DNA of 64,000 nt, from positions 201,541 through 265,540 of the forward strand of contig JAHRYW010000002.1 of the NCBI GenBank assembly GCA_020621865.1, read 5' to 3'. Position numbers and translations under genes: made by a program. Below the pieces are notes generated by a model. That model was not told the DNA's origin. It saw nothing but the letters and a program-made list of their open reading frames with translations, and ran no database searches. Source of the stretch: Betaproteobacteria bacterium. GTDB lineage: Bacteria; Pseudomonadota; Gammaproteobacteria; Burkholderiales; Rhodocyclaceae. Positions 53,671-62,778 of this stretch are shown piece after piece (the stretch's first letter is position 1; every line of letters begins with the position of its first letter).

Positions 53671-56600
53671 CCTGGAATTTTCGGCGGCATGGCGGCGTTG
53701 AGGCAGGCCAGGGCGCTTTCGAAATCGAAGGAGGCAACCAGCTCTTCGAATTCCTGATAACGGATGCCGAGGACCAGGCGCAGGGTGGTGGCCTGCTGGT
53801 TGACGAGTTCCTGGACGCTGATTTCACCAACTTGAAGTTCCCGCCGGATGCGTTCGATCAAGGCGGTGGTGGCCGGAGCGTTGCCGATTTCCGGGTTGTT
53901 CCGGGCGGGCTGGGCCAGGCGGACGAGTTGTTCGCGCAGCGCGGCGTATACCTTGGCGGTTTCTTCAATCAGCGGTTCGAGCTGGGCAATGCTCCAGCCG
54001 GCCTTGATGGCTTCTTCGAGCGTGACCGATGCCCGGTGGATGTCGACGGCGCCGAGCGTGGCCGAAACGCCTTTCAGCGAATGGGCCAGGCGGCGCGCTT
54101 CGTCGACGTTGCCCGCGGCCAGGCATTGGCGAATCCGGGAAAAATCGTCGGCGTGGTTCTCGGCAAACTTGTTGAGCAGCCGGCAATAACTGTCGACCCG
54201 GCCGCGCACGGCTTGCAGGCCAAACTGGCTGTCCAGGCCGGTGATCCCGGTCAGTTCGGGCGGCGGTTCGGCGGATTCGCTGCGCGGTATCGCCGGCGGC
54301 GGCTGGCTGGGCAGCCAGCGGGCAAGCGCGGCATACAGCACGTCGGGGGCGACCGGCTTGGCGACGTGGTCGTTCATGCCGGCCGCCAGGCAGACGTCGC
54401 GATCCTCGTCGAAGGCATTGGCCGTCATGGCCAGGATGGGCGTCCGGGCGTAGCCGGGCAGGGCACGAATCTGCCGGGTCGCTTCGAGGCCGTCCATGAC
54501 CGGCATCTGCATGTCCATCAGGATCAGGTCGAAATGCTGGCGCCGGGCCAGATCGAGCGCGGCGCCGCCATCGGCGGCATGGCTTACGGTCAGCCCCGCG
54601 CTGCGTAGCAGGTCGCTGGCGACTTCGGCGTTGATGGCATTGTCTTCGGCGACCAGCACGTTGGCGCCGATCCGGTGCGTCGGTTGCGGACTCCGGCTGG
54701 CTGCCAGGGCGGGGGCGCTCGTCAGCGCGGGCGCCAGGCGCATGGTGAACCAGAAGGTGCTGCCCCGGCCGGGCGCGCTTTCGACGCCGATTTCGCCGTG
54801 CATGGCTTCGACCAGACGGCGGGTAATGGCCAGGCCGAGGCCGGTACCGCCATAGCGCCGGGTGGTCGAACTGTCGGCTTGCTCGAAGGGCAGGAAAAGG
54901 CGGGCCTGGGCATCGGCGGCAATGCCGATGCCGGTGTCGGTCACCGCACAGTACACGACGATGCCGTTGCTGTCGTTTTGCCGCAGGCTGGCGCACAGCG
55001 AGATCCGGCCCAACTCGGTGAATTTGATGGCGTTGGACAGGAAGTTGAGCAGGATTTGCTGGATGCGCAGCGGATCGCCGCGCAGTCTGGCCGGAATGGC
55101 CGCATCGAGCTGGGTGCTGATCGGCAGGTGCTTGGCTTCGGCGCGCACGGCGACCAGGTTGCAGGCATTGGCACAGACTTCGGCCAGCGAAAAATCGGTG
55201 TGCTCAAGGACCAGCTTGTCGGCCTCGATCTTCGAGATGTCGAGCACATCGTTGATGATGGTCATCAGGTGCTGCGCCGCTTCGGTGACCTTGCCCAGGC
55301 GCTTCTGTTGCTCGGCATCGCCGGCATCGCGCTGGGCGAGGTGGGTCAGGCCGAGGATGGCGTTCATCGGCGTGCGGATTTCGTGGCTCATGTTGGCCAG
55401 GAAGGAGGTCTTTGCGCGGCTGGCCGATTCAGCCTGTTCCTTGGCCAGGATCAGTTGCTCGGTACGTTCGGCGACCAGCGCCTCGAGGTGGCGCCGGTAG
55501 CTTTCCAGTTCGGCCTGGTTGCGCTTCTTTTCGGTGATGTCTTCCTGGATGCCGAGATAGTGACTGATCCGGCCATCGGGCTGGCGGACCGGTGAAATGA
55601 TGGCGAAATCCTCGAACACCGTGCCGTCCTTGCGCCGGTTGACGAATTCGCCACGCCAGATTTCGCCGCGTTCCAGCGTTGCCCACAGGGAAGCGTAGGT
55701 TTCCGGCGGTGTCATGCCGGAGCGCAGCAATCCGGGATGGGCACTGATGGCTTCTTCACGGCTGTAGCCCGTGTTACGGACAAAGGCGTCGTTGACGTAC
55801 TCGATCTCGGCGTGGGTGTTGGTGATGACAATGCTGTGCGGATTCTGTTCGATGGCCAGCGACAGCTTGCGCAGTTGCTCCTCGGATTCCCGCCGCTCGG
55901 TAACGTCCTGTACGGTGCCGACCGCAAAGATCGGAGCGCCATTGCTGTCGAAGCGGACATGGGCGCGTTCGCGCACCCAGCGTACCTGCTGAGCGACGAC
56001 GATGCGATGCTCGCTGTCGTAGGGCTTGCCATGGAGGGCGGCCTGCCAGTCGCCCATGACGCGCTCCCGGTCCTCGGGGTGAATGCGCTCGATGAAATCG
56101 ATCAAGGCCAGCGGGTGACCCGGTGGCAAGCCGAATATAGAGTAAACCTCGTCGCTCCAGTTGAGCGTGTCGGAAACGATGTCCAGCGTCCAGCTGCCGA
56201 GGTGGGCGACGGACTGGGCCTCCTTCAATTCCGCCTCGCTCTGGCTCAGGCGTTGTTCGAATTGCTTGCGTTCGGTGATGTCCTGACTGGTGCCAAAAAA
56301 GCGGGTGACCCGCCCGTCGTTGCCGACGATGATCTGCCCGGCACCATGGATCCAGCGCTCCTGGCCGTCGTTGCGGCGGACAATCCGGTATTCGTTGTCG
56401 AAAGGCAGTTTTCCCCGGAAGACATGATCGCGTACGTAGCGGCTCATGCGCTCCCGGTCGTCGGGGTGGATCAGGGCGCGCCAGGAGGCCGTATCGAGCA
56501 GTTCGCCGGGCGTGATGCCGAAGATTTCGTCGTGCGTCGGCGAGCCGGTTAGCGTGTCGCTGCTCGGCTCGAAGGTGAAGTGCCCGATGCGGGCCAGGCG

Positions 56601-58367
56601 TTGCGCCTGGAGCAGCATTTCCTCGCTGCGTGCCAGGGTTTGCCGCGAGCGTTGCATGCTCAGGCCGAGGCCGAGTTCGCCGGCCAGATTGCTGAGCAGG
56701 CTGACTTCGTCATCGTCGAAGGCATCCGGCTTGTCGGAATAGAGATTGAGCGCGCCGAGCACCTTGCCGTCCACGCGTACCGGCAGGGCGATCGATGCGC
56801 GGAACCCGGCGGCATGCGCGGCAGCTCGCCAAGGCACGTAGGTCGGATCGCTCTCGGTCTCGCGGATGATCACCGGAATGCCGGTGCGGATGGCCCGTCC
56901 AGTCGGCCCCTGGCCGCTCGGGCAGTCAGCCCAGCTGATGTCGATCGAGGACAGGTAGTTGTTGGAGTCGCCGGACTCGGCGCGGGGGACGATGGATTTT
57001 TTGACATCGTTGCTGGCTTCGCCCAGCCAGGCCATGCGGTAGCCGCCGATTTCGACGACGACGGTGCAGACCTCGTCGAGCATCAGCTTCTCGTCGGTAT
57101 GACGGACAAGCGCCTGGGCGACGCCGCTCATCATGCGCAGGGCACGATTCTGGCGGGTGATCTGCTGGCGGGCCAGGTGGCGTTCGGTGATGTCGTTGAG
57201 CACGCCGGCAGTGATTTTCGGGCTGCCGTCGGCGTTGCGCTCGGTGACGCAGCTGCGGTCTTCGACCCACAGCCAGTGACCGTCTTCGTGGCGAATCCGG
57301 TATTCGATGATCTGCGATGTCGATTTTGCCGCCTTTAACTCGTCGACCGCTGCGTTGAGCAGCGGCCGGTCCTCGGGGTGCACGCGCTCCGTCCAGTCCC
57401 GAAGGGTGCGTGGGGCATTGACCGGCGTGCAGCCGAGCAGGGCGATCAGTCCGTCGCTGAGTATGTGGTGGTCGAGATCGTGGCGGTATTCCCAGCTACC
57501 GGCGCCGCCGACGTCGAGCGCCAGTTGCAGGTGGGTTTCCAGGCGCAGGCGGTCGCGTTCCTGATGGACCTGGAGCAGCGCACTCGACAGCTGTTCCAGG
57601 GCCAGTTGCTCGAACAGCCGACGCTGGCTGATGACGCCGGCAATGCACCCCTCGCTGTCGAGCACCACCATGTGCCGCAGGCGAAAACGGTTCATCGCCT
57701 CCAGCGCGATGGTCACCGAGGTGTCGAGCTGGACGCTGCGCAGGGGTGAGCTCATCGCCATGCGCAGCGGAATATCGTGCGGTTGCTGGAACTGGTTGAT
57801 CAGGCGCGGAATATCGCGCTCGGTGACGATGCCGATCGGCAGTCCATCCTCGACGACGATCAGGTAGTCGGCGGCGTGGTCCAGCATGCAGGCGATGGCC
57901 TGCCCCAGCGATGCATCGGGCGCCATTTGCGGCGTCTTCTGATCCATCGCGTTGCCCAGCGTACGCAGGTGCCCGAAAACAGCTGTGCCGAGATGAAAGC
58001 GGAAGTCGGTATCGCTGACCATGCCGAGAATGCGCCCGGCCGCATCGGCGACGCCGAGATGGTGGATGCGCCGGCTTTCTACCAGGCGGCGGGCACTGAT
58101 CAGGTCGAGGTGCGGGGGGGCGGTGATAAGCGGGCTCGACATCAGCGCGTCGAGGCGGATATCGACCGGTTTTCGCTCATGCAGTGCGCGCAGGACGTCA
58201 GTTTCGGTGACGATGCCGAGCGGCTTTCCCTGATCGCAGACCAGCAGGCTGGACAGGCGTTCCTCGGCCATCAGCTGACCGGCTTCCTTGAGCGTGGCGT
58301 GCGGCGGCAAGCTGCGCACGTCGCTGGTCATGATGTCGGCGAGGGTGGATGAGGGCAGCAGGGTCAT
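53667..58367 (-). CDS. Hybrid sensor histidine kinase: CBS x4, PAS, GAF, PAS x3, HisKA-HATPase, REC, Hpt
   Basis: A 1566-residue soluble-looking multi-domain kinase with no membrane segment. Residues 1 to about 265 hold four CBS motifs in two pairs; a PAS/PAC unit follows (about 290-400), then a GAF domain (about 425-585), then three PAS/PAC units up to about 965. The HisKA phospho-His is in S-H-E-I-R-T-P near residue 995, and the HATPase has D-T-G-I-G-I and G-G-T-G-L-G-L. REC (Asp in L-M-D-M-Q-M-P near 1283) and Hpt (A-H-S-L-K-G near 1430) complete a phosphorelay. CBS domains usually bind adenine nucleotides. An HD-GYP regulator lies just upstream. Confidence 0.9.
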   Translation of the reverse strand: MTLLPSSTLADIMTSDVRSLPPHATLKEAGQLMAEERLSSLLVCDQGKPLGIVTETDVLRALHERKPVDIRLDALMSSPLITAPPHLDLISARRLVESRRIHHLGVADAAGRILGMVSDTDFRFHLGTAVFGHLRTLGNAMDQKTPQMAPDASLGQAIACMLDHAADYLIVVEDGLPIGIVTERDIPRLINQFQQPHDIPLRMAMSSPLRSVQLDTSVTIALEAMNRFRLRHMVVLDSEGCIAGVISQRRLFEQLALEQLSSALLQVHQERDRLRLETHLQLALDVGGAGSWEYRHDLDHHILSDGLIALLGCTPVNAPRTLRDWTERVHPEDRPLLNAAVDELKAAKSTSQIIEYRIRHEDGHWLWVEDRSCVTERNADGSPKITAGVLNDITERHLARQQITRQNRALRMMSGVAQALVRHTDEKLMLDEVCTVVVEIGGYRMAWLGEASNDVKKSIVPRAESGDSNNYLSSIDISWADCPSGQGPTGRAIRTGIPVIIRETESDPTYVPWRAAAHAAGFRASIALPVRVDGKVLGALNLYSDKPDAFDDDEVSLLSNLAGELGLGLSMQRSRQTLARSEEMLLQAQRLARIGHFTFEPSSDTLTGSPTHDEIFGITPGELLDTASWRALIHPDDRERMSRYVRDHVFRGKLPFDNEYRIVRRNDGQERWIHGAGQIIVGNDGRVTRFFGTSQDITERKQFEQRLSQSEAELKEAQSVAHLGSWTLDIVSDTLNWSDEVYSIFGLPPGHPLALIDFIERIHPEDRERVMGDWQAALHGKPYDSEHRIVVAQQVRWVRERAHVRFDSNGAPIFAVGTVQDVTERRESEEQLRKLSLAIEQNPHSIVITNTHAEIEYVNDAFVRNTGYSREEAISAHPGLLRSGMTPPETYASLWATLERGEIWRGEFVNRRKDGTVFEDFAIISPVRQPDGRISHYLGIQEDITEKKRNQAELESYRRHLEALVAERTEQLILAKEQAESASRAKTSFLANMSHEIRTPMNAILGLTHLAQRDAGDAEQQKRLGKVTEAAQHLMTIINDVLDISKIEADKLVLEHTDFSLAEVCANACNLVAVRAEAKHLPISTQLDAAIPARLRGDPLRIQQILLNFLSNAIKFTELGRISLCASLRQNDSNGIVVYCAVTDTGIGIAADAQARLFLPFEQADSSTTRRYGGTGLGLAITRRLVEAMHGEIGVESAPGRGSTFWFTMRLAPALTSAPALAASRSPQPTHRIGANVLVAEDNAINAEVASDLLRSAGLTVSHAADGGAALDLARRQHFDLILMDMQMPVMDGLEATRQIRALPGYARTPILAMTANAFDEDRDVCLAAGMNDHVAKPVAPDVLYAALARWLPSQPPPAIPRSESAEPPPELTGITGLDSQFGLQAVRGRVDSYCRLLNKFAENHADDFSRIRQCLAAGNVDEARRLAHSLKGVSATLGAVDIHRASVTLEEAIKAGWSIAQLEPLIEETAKVYAALREQLVRLAQPARNNPEIGNAPATTALIERIRRELQVGEISVQELVNQQATTLRLVLGIRYQEFEELVASFDFESALACLNAAMPPKIPG

Positions 58368-58442
58368 GGTTCTGGATTTCTAAAACTGCTCGCTACCCGT
58401 GCGATCGGTCGATGATCAGTGGTAGGCCGGGGCACGGAGTCG

Positions 58443-59528
58443 TTATTCGGCGTAGAGTTTGGCGATGTTCTGGAAGCGGTCGTATTCACGGACGAAAGCC
58501 TGGACGACATCGGGATCGAAATGCTTGCCGGAGCCTTCAACGATGATGCGATAGGCTTCGTCGAAAGAAAAGGCTGGTTTGTAGACACGCTTGCAGGTCA
58601 GGGCATCGAAAACGTCGGCCAGTGCCATCAGGCGGGCGGCGATCGGGATGGCATCGCCGGCCAGGGCGTCGGGGTAGCCGCTACCGTCCCATTTTTCGTG
58701 GTGCGAGCGGGCGATCATCTTGGCGATGGCCAGGAACTCGACCGGCTTCTCGGCGTCGGCTTCGGCCTGGGCGATGGCGTTGCTGCCCAGTTCGGCATGG
58801 GTTTTCATGATCTCCCATTCTTCCGGGGTAAGTTTGCCGGGTTTGAGCAGGATGTGGTCGGGGATGCCGACCTTGCCGATGTCGTGCAGCGGGGCCGACT
58901 GGGCGAGCGCGTTGATGGTCCGTTCGTCGAGATAGTGGGCGAAGCGGGGGTGGTCGCATAGCGCCCGTGCCAGCGTCAAAACGTATTCCTGGGTGCGGCG
59001 CAGGTGCTTGCCGGTTTCCGGGTCGCGGGTCTCGGCCAGACGCGCCAGGGCGTGGATGCTGACTTCCTGGATTAGCTGGTTTTCGCCCATGCGGCGTGCG
59101 ACTTCGGCCTCCAGGAAACTGTTCTGACCGGACAGTACGTCGCGGGCCCGCTTGATTTCAAGCTGGGTGCGGACGCGGGCGAGAACGATGCTGGGGCGGA
59201 TCGGCTTGGTGATGTAATCGACGGCGCCACGTTCGAGACCGCGTTCCTCGTCCTGTGTTGCGTCCATGGCCGTGACGAAAATGACCGGGATGTTGCGCGT
59301 GGCAGGGGAGGCCTGCAATTCGGCGAGGACGTCGTAGCCGTCCATGTCCGGCATCATGACGTCGAGCAGGATGATGTCCGGGGTTGGGTCGCCAAGGGCG
59401 ATCTGCAGCGCACGGCGGCCGGAATTGGCGGCACGGACCCGATAGTTCGGCTGCAGCAGCTCGCCCAGAACGCTAAGGTTCTCCGGCGTATCGTCCACAA
59501 TCAATACGGTCGCTTGGCTAGCGCCCAT
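58443..59528 (-). CDS. Response regulator with HD-GYP domain (c-di-GMP phosphodiesterase)
   Basis: A 361-residue RpfG-type protein: receiver domain (about 8-125; phosphoacceptor Asp in L-L-D-V-M-M-P-D near residue 58) and HD-GYP domain (about 155-355) with H-D-I-G-K-V-G and G-S-G-Y-P in place. Predicted to hydrolyse c-di-GMP on phosphorylation, probably by the adjacent hybrid kinase (gap about 75 bases). It is the first gene of that pair in the transcription direction. Confidence 0.9.
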   Translation of the reverse strand: MGASQATVLIVDDTPENLSVLGELLQPNYRVRAANSGRRALQIALGDPTPDIILLDVMMPDMDGYDVLAELQASPATRNIPVIFVTAMDATQDEERGLERGAVDYITKPIRPSIVLARVRTQLEIKRARDVLSGQNSFLEAEVARRMGENQLIQEVSIHALARLAETRDPETGKHLRRTQEYVLTLARALCDHPRFAHYLDERTINALAQSAPLHDIGKVGIPDHILLKPGKLTPEEWEIMKTHAELGSNAIAQAEADAEKPVEFLAIAKMIARSHHEKWDGSGYPDALAGDAIPIAARLMALADVFDALTCKRVYKPAFSFDEAYRIIVEGSGKHFDPDVVQAFVREYDRFQNIAKLYAE

Positions 59529-59645
59529 GGCATTTTCTCCGGTCGCGCAAAGATTACAACTTTGGCAGAATTATCACCTTGTGTCGGCGATATTGCTACC
59601 GTCTTTTGCTTGCGATTGATGCCGAAAGGCGCCTGTGACCAGGAT

Positions 59646-60512
59646 TCAAATCGGGCGCTGGGTGCCGACGATACGGTGATAGATGACAAAACGCGATTTT
59701 TCGATTTTTCCGGCGCTGACCGCAGCATTCAGTGCGCAGTCAGGTTCGCGATCATGGCGGCAGTCGCGGAAGCGGCACTGGCCAAGATAGGGGCGGAATT
59801 CGCGGAAGGCGTTTTCGATGTCCTGGCGGTCCAGATGGCCCAGGCCGAATTCCTGCAGGCCGGGCGAGTCTATCAGGTGGCTGTCGGGGTCGAGGTGATA
59901 GAGCGTCGCGTGCGTCGTCGTATGCTTGCCGGAGTCGAGCGCCTGCGAGATCTCCCGGGTGGCCGCATTGGCGGCCGGGATCAGGGCATTGACCAAGGTC
60001 GATTTGCCCATCCCGGACTGGCCGACGAGGACGCTGGTCTTGCCCTGCAGGTAAGGTCGAAGATCTTCGGCGTGGTCGAGTGCCGACAGTTCGAGGATGG
60101 GGTAGCCGAGTCCGGACAGGGTGGCCAGTTGAGTCCGGGCAGCCGGGAGTTTGTCGGCGAGGTCGGCCTTGTTGAGGATGATCAGCGTCTCGATGTCCTC
60201 GCTGTCGGCGGCAAGCAGGGCGCGGGCGATCAGTTCGTCGGAAAAGGCCGGCTCAGTGGCAACGACAATGACCAGTTGATCTACGTTGGCGGCGATCAGC
60301 TTCTGGCGGATTTCGTTGGAGCGGTAGAGCAGGCTGCGCCGCGGCTGGATCGCTTCGATGACACCCTGGTCGTCGGAGGTACGCTTGAGGTCGACATAAT
60401 CGCCGCAGGCCACCTCGCTTTTCTTGCCGCGCGGAAAGCAGGGAAGCCGGCTGCCGTCGGTCAGTTCGACGACGTATTGCCGGCCATGAGCGGCGATGAC
60501 GCGACCGTGCAT
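59646..60512 (-). CDS. rsgA: Ribosome small subunit-dependent GTPase A
   Basis: A 288-residue circularly permuted GTPase that helps mature the 30S subunit. It has an N-terminal OB fold, then the permuted order G4 (N-K-A-D-L), G1 (G-Q-S-G-M-G-K-S-T) and G3 (D-S-P-G-L-Q), and a C-terminal zinc-binding knuckle (C-R-F-R-D-C-R-H and a later C). Residues 262-265 (N-A-A-V) are encoded by repeat copy 9. Start 60512 overlaps the stop of the upstream cytochrome gene (TGATG). Confidence 0.95.
   Translation of the reverse strand: MHGRVIAAHGRQYVVELTDGSRLPCFPRGKKSEVACGDYVDLKRTSDDQGVIEAIQPRRSLLYRSNEIRQKLIAANVDQLVIVVATEPAFSDELIARALLAADSEDIETLIILNKADLADKLPAARTQLATLSGLGYPILELSALDHAEDLRPYLQGKTSVLVGQSGMGKSTLVNALIPAANAATREISQALDSGKHTTTHATLYHLDPDSHLIDSPGLQEFGLGHLDRQDIENAFREFRPYLGQCRFRDCRHDREPDCALNAAVSAGKIEKSRFVIYHRIVGTQRPI
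59695..59729 (-). repeat. Uptake-sequence-like repeat, copy 9 (in rsgA)
   Basis: Core with one mismatch (AATGCTGCGGTC, 59718-59729), then AGCGCC, GGAAAAA and AAAATC. In-frame in rsgA near its C-terminus. Confidence 0.7.
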
Positions 60513-60826
60513 CAGTCTTTGAAGTGGTAGAACTGCTGGTTAAGGTAGGCAGCCACATCGGCCTCGTCCTCCGGGAACCAGCCGGCCCGGGTCTGCGCAT
60601 TGCAGGTGGCGACGCGTTGCAGGATGTCGAGCTTGGTCGATAGCAGGTGCCCGTCACGGGTGTACATCTTGCTGCCGTCGCCGCCATAGAGTCGGACGTG
60701 GCAGGCGACGCACTGATTGTCGTGAAGCGCCTTGCCCGCCTTGGGATCGGCGTTCCCCCAGGGCTCGGCGGCGATGGCGGGGAGCGTCAGCAGACTGGCG
60801 CCGATCAGCGTGGCGAACTTGTTCAT
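60512..60826 (-). CDS. Periplasmic class I cytochrome c
   Basis: A 104-residue protein with a signal peptide ending near A-I-A-A, then a heme motif C-V-A-C-H (about residue 39). An axial Met candidate is in S-K-M-Y. The short length is consistent with a small soluble electron carrier. It lies between the M48 protease and rsgA with overlapping start and stop codons, so is in one operon; no obvious redox partner. Confidence 0.82.
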   Translation of the reverse strand: MNKFATLIGASLLTLPAIAAEPWGNADPKAGKALHDNQCVACHVRLYGGDGSKMYTRDGHLLSTKLDILQRVATCNAQTRAGWFPEDEADVAAYLNQQFYHFKD

Positions 60827-62079
60827 GCGGGAGTCTCCAGTTGCTGCAGGCGGGCGATGCGCTGCGCCGCCGGCGGGTGGGAGTCATGGAACAGCGAGTG
60901 CAAGGGGTCGGGCGTCAGGGTCGAGGCGTTGTCCTGATACAACTTGACCAGGGCGCGGATCAGGTCGGTGGCCGAGGCGTGTTCGGCGGCGTAGGCGTCG
61001 GCCTCGAATTCGTTGCGTCGCGACAGGTAGCTGGTCAGCGGCGTGAACGGGAAGGTGAAGACCGGAATGACCAGGAAGAAGAGGATCAGCGCCAGCGCCG
61101 TATTCTGTGCCGGTACGCCGAGTCCGGCGTAGAACCACGGGGCGTCGATCAACTGGCCGAGCAGCCAGAGCAGGGCCAGCGAGCCGGCGAACATCAGGGC
61201 AATATGCTTGATCACGTGATGGCGCCGGAAGTGGCCCAGTTCGTGGGCCAGCACGGCCTCGATCTCGGGGGGCGCCAGGCGGTTGAGCAGGGTGTCGAAG
61301 AAGACAATGCGTTTGTTGTTGCCGAAGCCTGTGAAGTAGGCGTTGCCATGGCTGGAACGCTTCGAGCCGTCCATCACGAACAGCCCGGAGGAGCGGAAGC
61401 CGCAGCGGGTCAGCAGGGCTTCGATGCAGCGCTTCATCTCGCCTTCTTCGAGCGGCGAGAACTTGTTGAACAGCGGCGCGATCCAGGTCGGGTAGACGAA
61501 CATCGCGAGCAGGTTGAAGGCGCTCCAGAACAGCCAGACGTAGAGCCACCATAGGTCGCCCATGGCGCCCATCAGCCAGAGCACGGCGAGAATGACCGGG
61601 GCGCCGACAGCAACGCCGAGCAGGGTCTGCTTGACGAGGTCGGAGAAGAACAGGCCCAGCGTCATCCGATTGAAGCCGTGGCGGGCCTCGATAACGAACT
61701 GGCGGTATAGCGACAGGGGCAGGTCGATCAGGCCGGAGATGCCCATCACGCTGAAGATCATTGCCAGGCCGTAAGTCAGGCCGTCGAGGCGGGGCGCCCA
61801 CAAGCCGTGCAGTGCGGCCAGGCCGCCACCGAGCGTGAAAGCGAGTAGCACGACGCCTTCGCTGACGATGGCGAAAATGACCGATTTGACGCGGTCGATC
61901 GTGTAATCGGCGGCCTTTTGGTGGTCGCCCAGGGCGATGGTGGCGGCGAAATCCGCCGGCACCGCGCCGCGGTGGGTGCCGATATGGCGGATGTGGCGGA
62001 TTTTCAGCCACAGGCGTACGGCCAGCGTCAGCGCAAAAAAGGCGAGAAAGAGTGCAGTGAATTCTTGGGAGTCGGGCAT
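60823..62079 (-). CDS. M48 family (Ste24-type) membrane metalloprotease
   Basis: A 418-residue integral membrane zinc protease with about seven membrane helices. The zinc motif is H-E-L-G-H (about residue 282); a downstream E-F-E-A-D segment supplies the third ligand. It resembles bacterial CAAX-protease-1/Ste24-type M48 enzymes. Start 62079 (M-P-D-S-Q-E-F) is chosen over a longer N-terminal extension. The stop overlaps the cytochrome start. Confidence 0.85.
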   Translation of the reverse strand: MPDSQEFTALFLAFFALTLAVRLWLKIRHIRHIGTHRGAVPADFAATIALGDHQKAADYTIDRVKSVIFAIVSEGVVLLAFTLGGGLAALHGLWAPRLDGLTYGLAMIFSVMGISGLIDLPLSLYRQFVIEARHGFNRMTLGLFFSDLVKQTLLGVAVGAPVILAVLWLMGAMGDLWWLYVWLFWSAFNLLAMFVYPTWIAPLFNKFSPLEEGEMKRCIEALLTRCGFRSSGLFVMDGSKRSSHGNAYFTGFGNNKRIVFFDTLLNRLAPPEIEAVLAHELGHFRRHHVIKHIALMFAGSLALLWLLGQLIDAPWFYAGLGVPAQNTALALILFFLVIPVFTFPFTPLTSYLSRRNEFEADAYAAEHASATDLIRALVKLYQDNASTLTPDPLHSLFHDSHPPAAQRIARLQQLETPA

Positions 62080-62129
62080 GGGGGCCAAGCTGTGAGAAAA
62101 TCGGGCTTTTGATGGAATCGGGCAATTAT

Positions 62130-62684
62130 ATGGCAGGCAACGCAAACAACCTCGTCTGGCTGGACATGGAAATGACCGGCCTGAATCCGGATGGCGACCG
62201 CATCATCGAAATGGCGATGGTCGTCACCAACTCGGATCTAGAAATGGTCGCCGAATCGCCGGCCTGGGTCGTTCACCAGTCGGATGCAATTCTTGCCGGT
62301 ATGGATGATTGGAACCAGAAAACCCATGGTCGTTCCGGTCTGATCGACAAGGTCAAGGCGTCGACGGCGGACGAGGCGGCGGTGGAAGCTGAGGCGCTGG
62401 AATTCCTGAAAAAATACTCGCTGGCCGGCCATTCGCCGATGTGCGGCAATTCGATCGGCCAGGACCGCCGTTTCATGGCACGCTACATGCCGACGCTGGA
62501 AGCGTTCTTCCATTACCGCAATCTCGACGTCAGTACTCTGAAGGAGTTGTGCAAGCGCTGGCAGCCGGAGATTTACAAGGGCTTCAAGAAGAAGAGCAAG
62601 CACACCGCGTTGGCCGATATTTACGAATCGATCGACGAACTGAAGTATTACCGCGAGCACTTCCTAGTCAAGACGGCTGGTTGA
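62130..62684 (+). CDS. orn: Oligoribonuclease
   Basis: A 184-residue DEDDh 3'-5' exonuclease that degrades 2-5 nt RNA, including pGpG from c-di-GMP breakdown, which fits the many c-di-GMP enzymes here. The motifs [17 protein letters not shown], and H-T-A-L-A-D-I are in order. Start 62130 (M-A-G-N-A-N-N); ATG 62112 is possible. It diverges from the M48 gene. Confidence 0.95.
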   Translation: MAGNANNLVWLDMEMTGLNPDGDRIIEMAMVVTNSDLEMVAESPAWVVHQSDAILAGMDDWNQKTHGRSGLIDKVKASTADEAAVEAEALEFLKKYSLAGHSPMCGNSIGQDRRFMARYMPTLEAFFHYRNLDVSTLKELCKRWQPEIYKGFKKKSKHTALADIYESIDELKYYREHFLVKTAG

Positions 62685-62743
62685 ATCAGGCTGCCCGGGT
62701 TGGGTTCCGGGCTAGTTCCGCCGTTGGCGGAAGGCGCAGGCCA

Positions 62744-62778
62744 AATGCTACGGTAAGCGCCGAAAAAGGCGGAATTTT
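62744..62778 (+). repeat. Uptake-sequence-like repeat, copy 10
   Basis: Core with one mismatch (last base A: AATGCTACGGTA, 62744-62755), then GCGCC spacer, A-rich block GAAAAAG, GCGG and AATTTT. It overlaps the stop codon and last codons of the glycosyltransferase gene on the other strand. Confidence 0.75.

Noticed and set aside
54582..54594. GGCTTACGGTC in the hybrid kinase gene
   Set aside because: Only a partial core with no A-rich blocks; also partial matches near 6072 and 9770. Treated as chance.
1665..62778. Repeat family as REP/BIME palindromes or a miniature transposon
   Set aside because: No shared terminal inverted repeats, no target duplications, and the conserved unit is only about 35 bases with an asymmetric core. 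The uptake-signal layout fits better, though it is unproven.
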